Assembly: GCF_004307455.1 (NCBI RefSeq)
Contig: NZ_SEWX01000008.1
Location: forward strand, 1-64,000
Length of the DNA stretch: 64,000 nucleotides
Direction of reading: 5' to 3'
Origin: Aquirufa nivalisilvae
GTDB taxonomy: Bacteria > Bacteroidota > Bacteroidia > Cytophagales > Spirosomataceae
In this document: piece by piece, positions 61,395 through 64,000 of the stretch
Numbering within the stretch: the first letter of the stretch is position 1
Layout of the letters: every line of letters starts with the position of its first letter
Made by a program: the position numbers and the translations under genes
The notes under the pieces: generated by a model
What the model saw: only the letters and a program-made list of their open reading frames with translations
The model's database searches: none
Told to the model about the DNA's origin: nothing

Positions 61395-63176
61395 ATCTTG
61401 CTTTTCTTGATTTAATTGTTGCTGATACAACTCGTAATAACTTCCCTTCTTTTTCATTAAGGAAGTATGTGTTCCGTGCTCTACGATTCTACCTTCATGC
61501 AATACAAAAATACGTTTCGCTAATTTGGCAGATGATACCCGGTGAGAAATAATCAGGCAGGTTTTACCTTCCATGATGTGTTTCAAATGATTCAATATCT
61601 TATGTTCAGTATGTGTATCCACCGCTGACAAACAATCATCTAATACCAACATTCCTGGATTTTTGGCCAAGGCTCGAGCTAAGGAAACGCGTTGTTTTTG
61701 ACCTCCAGATAAGGTTACCCCTCTTTCACCCAAAATCGTATTAAATCGATCTGGGAATTCCATGATGTTATCATATACATCAGCATACTTAGCCGCTTGC
61801 TCTAAATCTGTTGGATTTAAGTCCGCTTGTCCAAAACGAATATTCTCTGCTATACTCGTTGAAAATAAAAAGACATCTTGCGGGACAAAGCCTAGGTTAG
61901 TACGAACCAATTCCATATCCCAATCTTTCAACTCTATCCCATCCAATAATATTCTACCAGCCGTTGGATCATAAAAACGAGCCATCAGAGCCGCTATACT
62001 ACTCTTTCCTGAACCTGTTGTACCAAGTAATGCCACAGATTCACCTGGCTCTATTTCCAAGTCTATATCACGCAACACCGTCCGATCTGTACCTGGATAA
62101 GTAAAATCAACATGTTCAAATGTCCATCGACCCTGAATCTTTTGTCGGATTTGTTTCCCCACCAACAGCTCAGATTTAACTTGCAAAAACTCATTGATTC
62201 TACCTTGCGAAGCAGCTGCCCGCTGAATTTGAGAACTGGTCCATCCTAAAGCGGTCACGGGCCATGTTAGCATAAATACATACATGATAAACTCCGTGAT
62301 ATTACCAATCGAGATTCTTCCTGCCATCACTTCTTGCGAACCTACATATACCACTAAAAGTGTAGAAAAGCCTACCAGCAATGAAATCAAAGGCGTAAAC
62401 AAGGAATCCACCTTCACCAAGTCCAAGGATTTCTTGCGGTAATTTGCCGACGCATCTGCAAAGGCTTGAACAGATTCTTTTTCCCGCACAAATGATTTTA
62501 AGACGCGAATTCCTGAAAAAGCCTCTTGAGCAAAAGTAGAGATCGTAGATAGACCCGCTTGAATTTCCTCTGATTTCCTTAAAACAAGGGAATTGACATA
62601 ATAAATGCTCACAGATAATATAGGAAGAGGCAATAAGACATACCACATCAAAGTTTGATTGACATGCCACATGTAGTAAATGACCAATACAAATACGCAA
62701 ATGAGGTTAAGACCATACATCATACTAGGGCCCACATACATACGTACTTTACTTACATCTTCAGATATACGAGCCATCAAATCACCGGTATTCTGTTTTC
62801 TATAAAACGACATGGGCAAAGTTTGGTAATGCGCATAAATTTCATTTTTCATATCATATTCGATATGACGCGACATCACAATAAGCGTTTGACGAACTAA
62901 AAACAAAAAGACTCCTTTAATCAAGGCCATTAAAATGATTAATCCCCCATAGAAAAATAGGGTTGCCGCAAAAACCTCATAAAAGGCTCCTTGAAGAGAA
63001 AATTGCTTGAATAGAAAATAAACATCAATGGTCTCTGTCACTAAATCCAAGGCATAACGCACGAGTTGTGCTGGGACTACACCAAAAAAATTAGAACAAA
63101 ATGTAAACAGGATACCTAAGAATAGTAGCCATTTATACTTCCAAAAATATTTATTGAGGTGACTTAGTGCGCCCAT
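61365..63176 (-). CDS. MsbA-like ABC exporter (fused membrane and ATPase domains)
   Basis: 603 residues. Six membrane segments lie in residues about 15-310. The nucleotide-binding domain follows, with Walker A G-T-T-G-S-G-K-S-S near 386, signature L-S-G-G-Q-K-Q-R, Walker B M-L-V-L-D-D-C-L-S-A-V-D and H-loop I-S-H-R. Asp replaces the usual Glu after Walker B (L-D-D), which is common in one half of heterodimeric exporters and may lower hydrolysis. Its 3' end overlaps the convergent TolC gene by 30 bp. Lipid A flippase or multidrug export is possible. Confidence 0.92.
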   Translation of the reverse strand: MGALSHLNKYFWKYKWLLFLGILFTFCSNFFGVVPAQLVRYALDLVTETIDVYFLFKQFSLQGAFYEVFAATLFFYGGLIILMALIKGVFLFLVRQTLIVMSRHIEYDMKNEIYAHYQTLPMSFYRKQNTGDLMARISEDVSKVRMYVGPSMMYGLNLICVFVLVIYYMWHVNQTLMWYVLLPLPILSVSIYYVNSLVLRKSEEIQAGLSTISTFAQEAFSGIRVLKSFVREKESVQAFADASANYRKKSLDLVKVDSLFTPLISLLVGFSTLLVVYVGSQEVMAGRISIGNITEFIMYVFMLTWPVTALGWTSSQIQRAAASQGRINEFLQVKSELLVGKQIRQKIQGRWTFEHVDFTYPGTDRTVLRDIDLEIEPGESVALLGTTGSGKSSIAALMARFYDPTAGRILLDGIELKDWDMELVRTNLGFVPQDVFLFSTSIAENIRFGQADLNPTDLEQAAKYADVYDNIMEFPDRFNTILGERGVTLSGGQKQRVSLARALAKNPGMLVLDDCLSAVDTHTEHKILNHLKHIMEGKTCLIISHRVSSAKLAKRIFVLHEGRIVEHGTHTSLMKKKGSYYELYQQQLNQEKQDLEQVSTQSN

Positions 63177-63193
63177 GCTTAATTTACTTCTAA

Positions 63194-63232
63194 CAAAGAT
63201 AGAATCTTTATCAATTAAAATCCTTAATTTTG
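63194..63232. promoter_or_regulatory. Divergent -7 boxes between ABC exporter and nusB
   Basis: The minus strand reads TATCTTTG (63201-63194), 17 bp before the ABC exporter ATG. The plus strand reads TAATTTTG (63225-63232), 34 bp before the nusB ATG. Both match TAnnTTTG. The -33 TTTG partners are not clear. Confidence 0.55.
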
Positions 63233-63266
63233 TGTTTCAAACAACAAGAACGCTCTTTATTTTCGG

Positions 63267-64000
63267 ATGGTAAACAGAAGATTACTTCGGGTGAAAGCAT
63301 TTCAGCAATTGTATGCTTACAACACGCAAGAACGTGCCCAATATCAATTGGCATTTGATGAATTAGCTGTTATTTTTCAGCCAGATTTATCACTCATGGT
63401 GGCTAAAGAGGAACAAGCTCCTCGACTAGAAGGCCTAAAAAAATTGGCAGAAATTCAATTAAACGAGTTTTTTCAAGAAATCCCAACAGAAGAGAGTATA
63501 CCACCTGAATCTTTGGCTGCGGCCAAATCGGTTTATCGAACCTATCAAAACAATACCAAAAAAATTGCGGAAAAGTTAAAAAAGGACATGGTGAAGGAAG
63601 TAGAGTCCATCTACAAACAATACCTAAAAATCCTATTTTACTTACAACATCTATCGGACATTGCCGTTTGGGATGAAAATCGTCGTTTATTAGAAAACCC
63701 CATTAAGACATCTCAGCTGAGCAAAAACAAAGTCTTAGCTATCATGCCCAAGTGGAAAGCTTTGCAACAAGCATTTGAAGATCAGCACATTGGATGGTCT
63801 GAAGATGAAGAAAATAGAATTAAAAAATTGTTTTTAGATGTAATCCTATTGGATCAAACTTTTGTTGACTACCTTCCTCAAGCTGGAAAAAGCTTTGAAG
63901 ATGACATCGAAATGATTCGATATATTTTAAAAACATTTATTCTAAAACACTCGAGTATGACCGAGTATTTTGAAGAAAAAGATTTAAATTGGCATCTTAA
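63267..64000 (+). CDS. nusB: Transcription antitermination factor NusB, Bacteroidota long form, truncated by window edge
   Basis: ATG at 63267 opens 244 codons with no stop before the end of the window. The start V-N-R-R-L-L-R-V-K-A-F-Q-Q-L-Y-A-Y is the family start, followed by the extra N-terminal half found in Bacteroidota NusB. The classical NusB part begins near residue 190 and its end is outside. NusB binds boxA RNA with S10 in rRNA antitermination. It starts divergently from the ABC exporter. Confidence 0.93.
   Translation, partial: MVNRRLLRVKAFQQLYAYNTQERAQYQLAFDELAVIFQPDLSLMVAKEEQAPRLEGLKKLAEIQLNEFFQEIPTEESIPPESLAAAKSVYRTYQNNTKKIAEKLKKDMVKEVESIYKQYLKILFYLQHLSDIAVWDENRRLLENPIKTSQLSKNKVLAIMPKWKALQQAFEDQHIGWSEDEENRIKKLFLDVILLDQTFVDYLPQAGKSFEDDIEMIRYILKTFILKHSSMTEYFEEKDLNWHL

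Overview
The window is from a member of the phylum Bacteroidota, most likely the order Cytophagales. The support is low-to-moderate GC, lipoproteins and Tat-like exported sugar enzymes, Bacteroidota-style -7 boxes (TAnnTTTG) instead of sigma70 boxes, the long Bacteroidota form of NusB, and families common in this group (PVC-type heme protein, DUF1080, RhaE-type bifunctional rhamnose enzyme, PepSY-like lipoprotein). No rRNA, tRNA, CRISPR array, transposase or phage gene was seen; the window is chromosomal metabolic DNA.

Layout. 1-5989 (minus) is the first 1996 codons of a giant secreted protein. It has a signal peptide, an N-terminal domain with a metalloprotease-like EYGH...GDEG segment, and then near-identical 233-residue tandem repeats that run off the left edge. 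A membrane-anchored AraC-type regulator (6168-7373) lies upstream of it. A fused CoA-transferase (7937-9313) is divergent to a plus-strand cluster (9636-15586) of ethanolamine permease, glutamine synthetase-like ligase, iron alcohol dehydrogenase, gamma-glutamyl amidohydrolase and aldehyde dehydrogenase. This set forms a complete candidate gamma-glutamylation route from ethanolamine to glycine. It is followed by a GH127 enzyme, a zinc alcohol dehydrogenase with a strong terminator, and a MacAB-like three-gene exporter.

22011-30041 (minus) looks like one operon: Gfo/Idh/MocA oxidoreductase, a two-domain DUF1080 protein, a two-subunit molybdenum hydroxylase and a membrane acyltransferase. 30333-37746 (minus) is a tightly overlapping L-rhamnose operon (aldolase/dehydrogenase fusion, isomerase, kinase) that continues into lutABC, so rhamnose carbon should pass through lactaldehyde and lactate to pyruvate. 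An exported M20 amidohydrolase and an exported TIM-barrel isomerase follow.

40342-46843 holds housekeeping functions: rarA, thiamine pyrophosphokinase, moaC, moeA, a dipeptide-epimerase-like enzyme, a BioF-like PLP enzyme and lgt. The molybdenum cofactor genes fit with the molybdenum hydroxylase and the MOSC protein elsewhere in the window. 46920-59956 is more accessory. It holds a tiny secreted cationic peptide, a multi-repeat PepSY-like lipoprotein, a NIPSNAP protein, a glycosidase-like/GT2 pair, a PVC-type cytochrome c protein with a TIM-barrel partner, an ArsR regulator, two unknowns, and a MOSC/UbiA-like/MFS operon. The right end has a TolC-type protein, an MsbA-like ABC exporter and the start of nusB.

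The intergenic DNA carries a family of 33-bp palindromes. Their outer arms differ from copy to copy but stay self-complementary, with TGTCAA/TTGACA (one arm degenerate in the GC-rich copies) at fixed positions. Two copies have extra tandem arm copies beside them. With the giant repeat gene and the gamma-glutamyl cluster, this is the least conventional content of the window.
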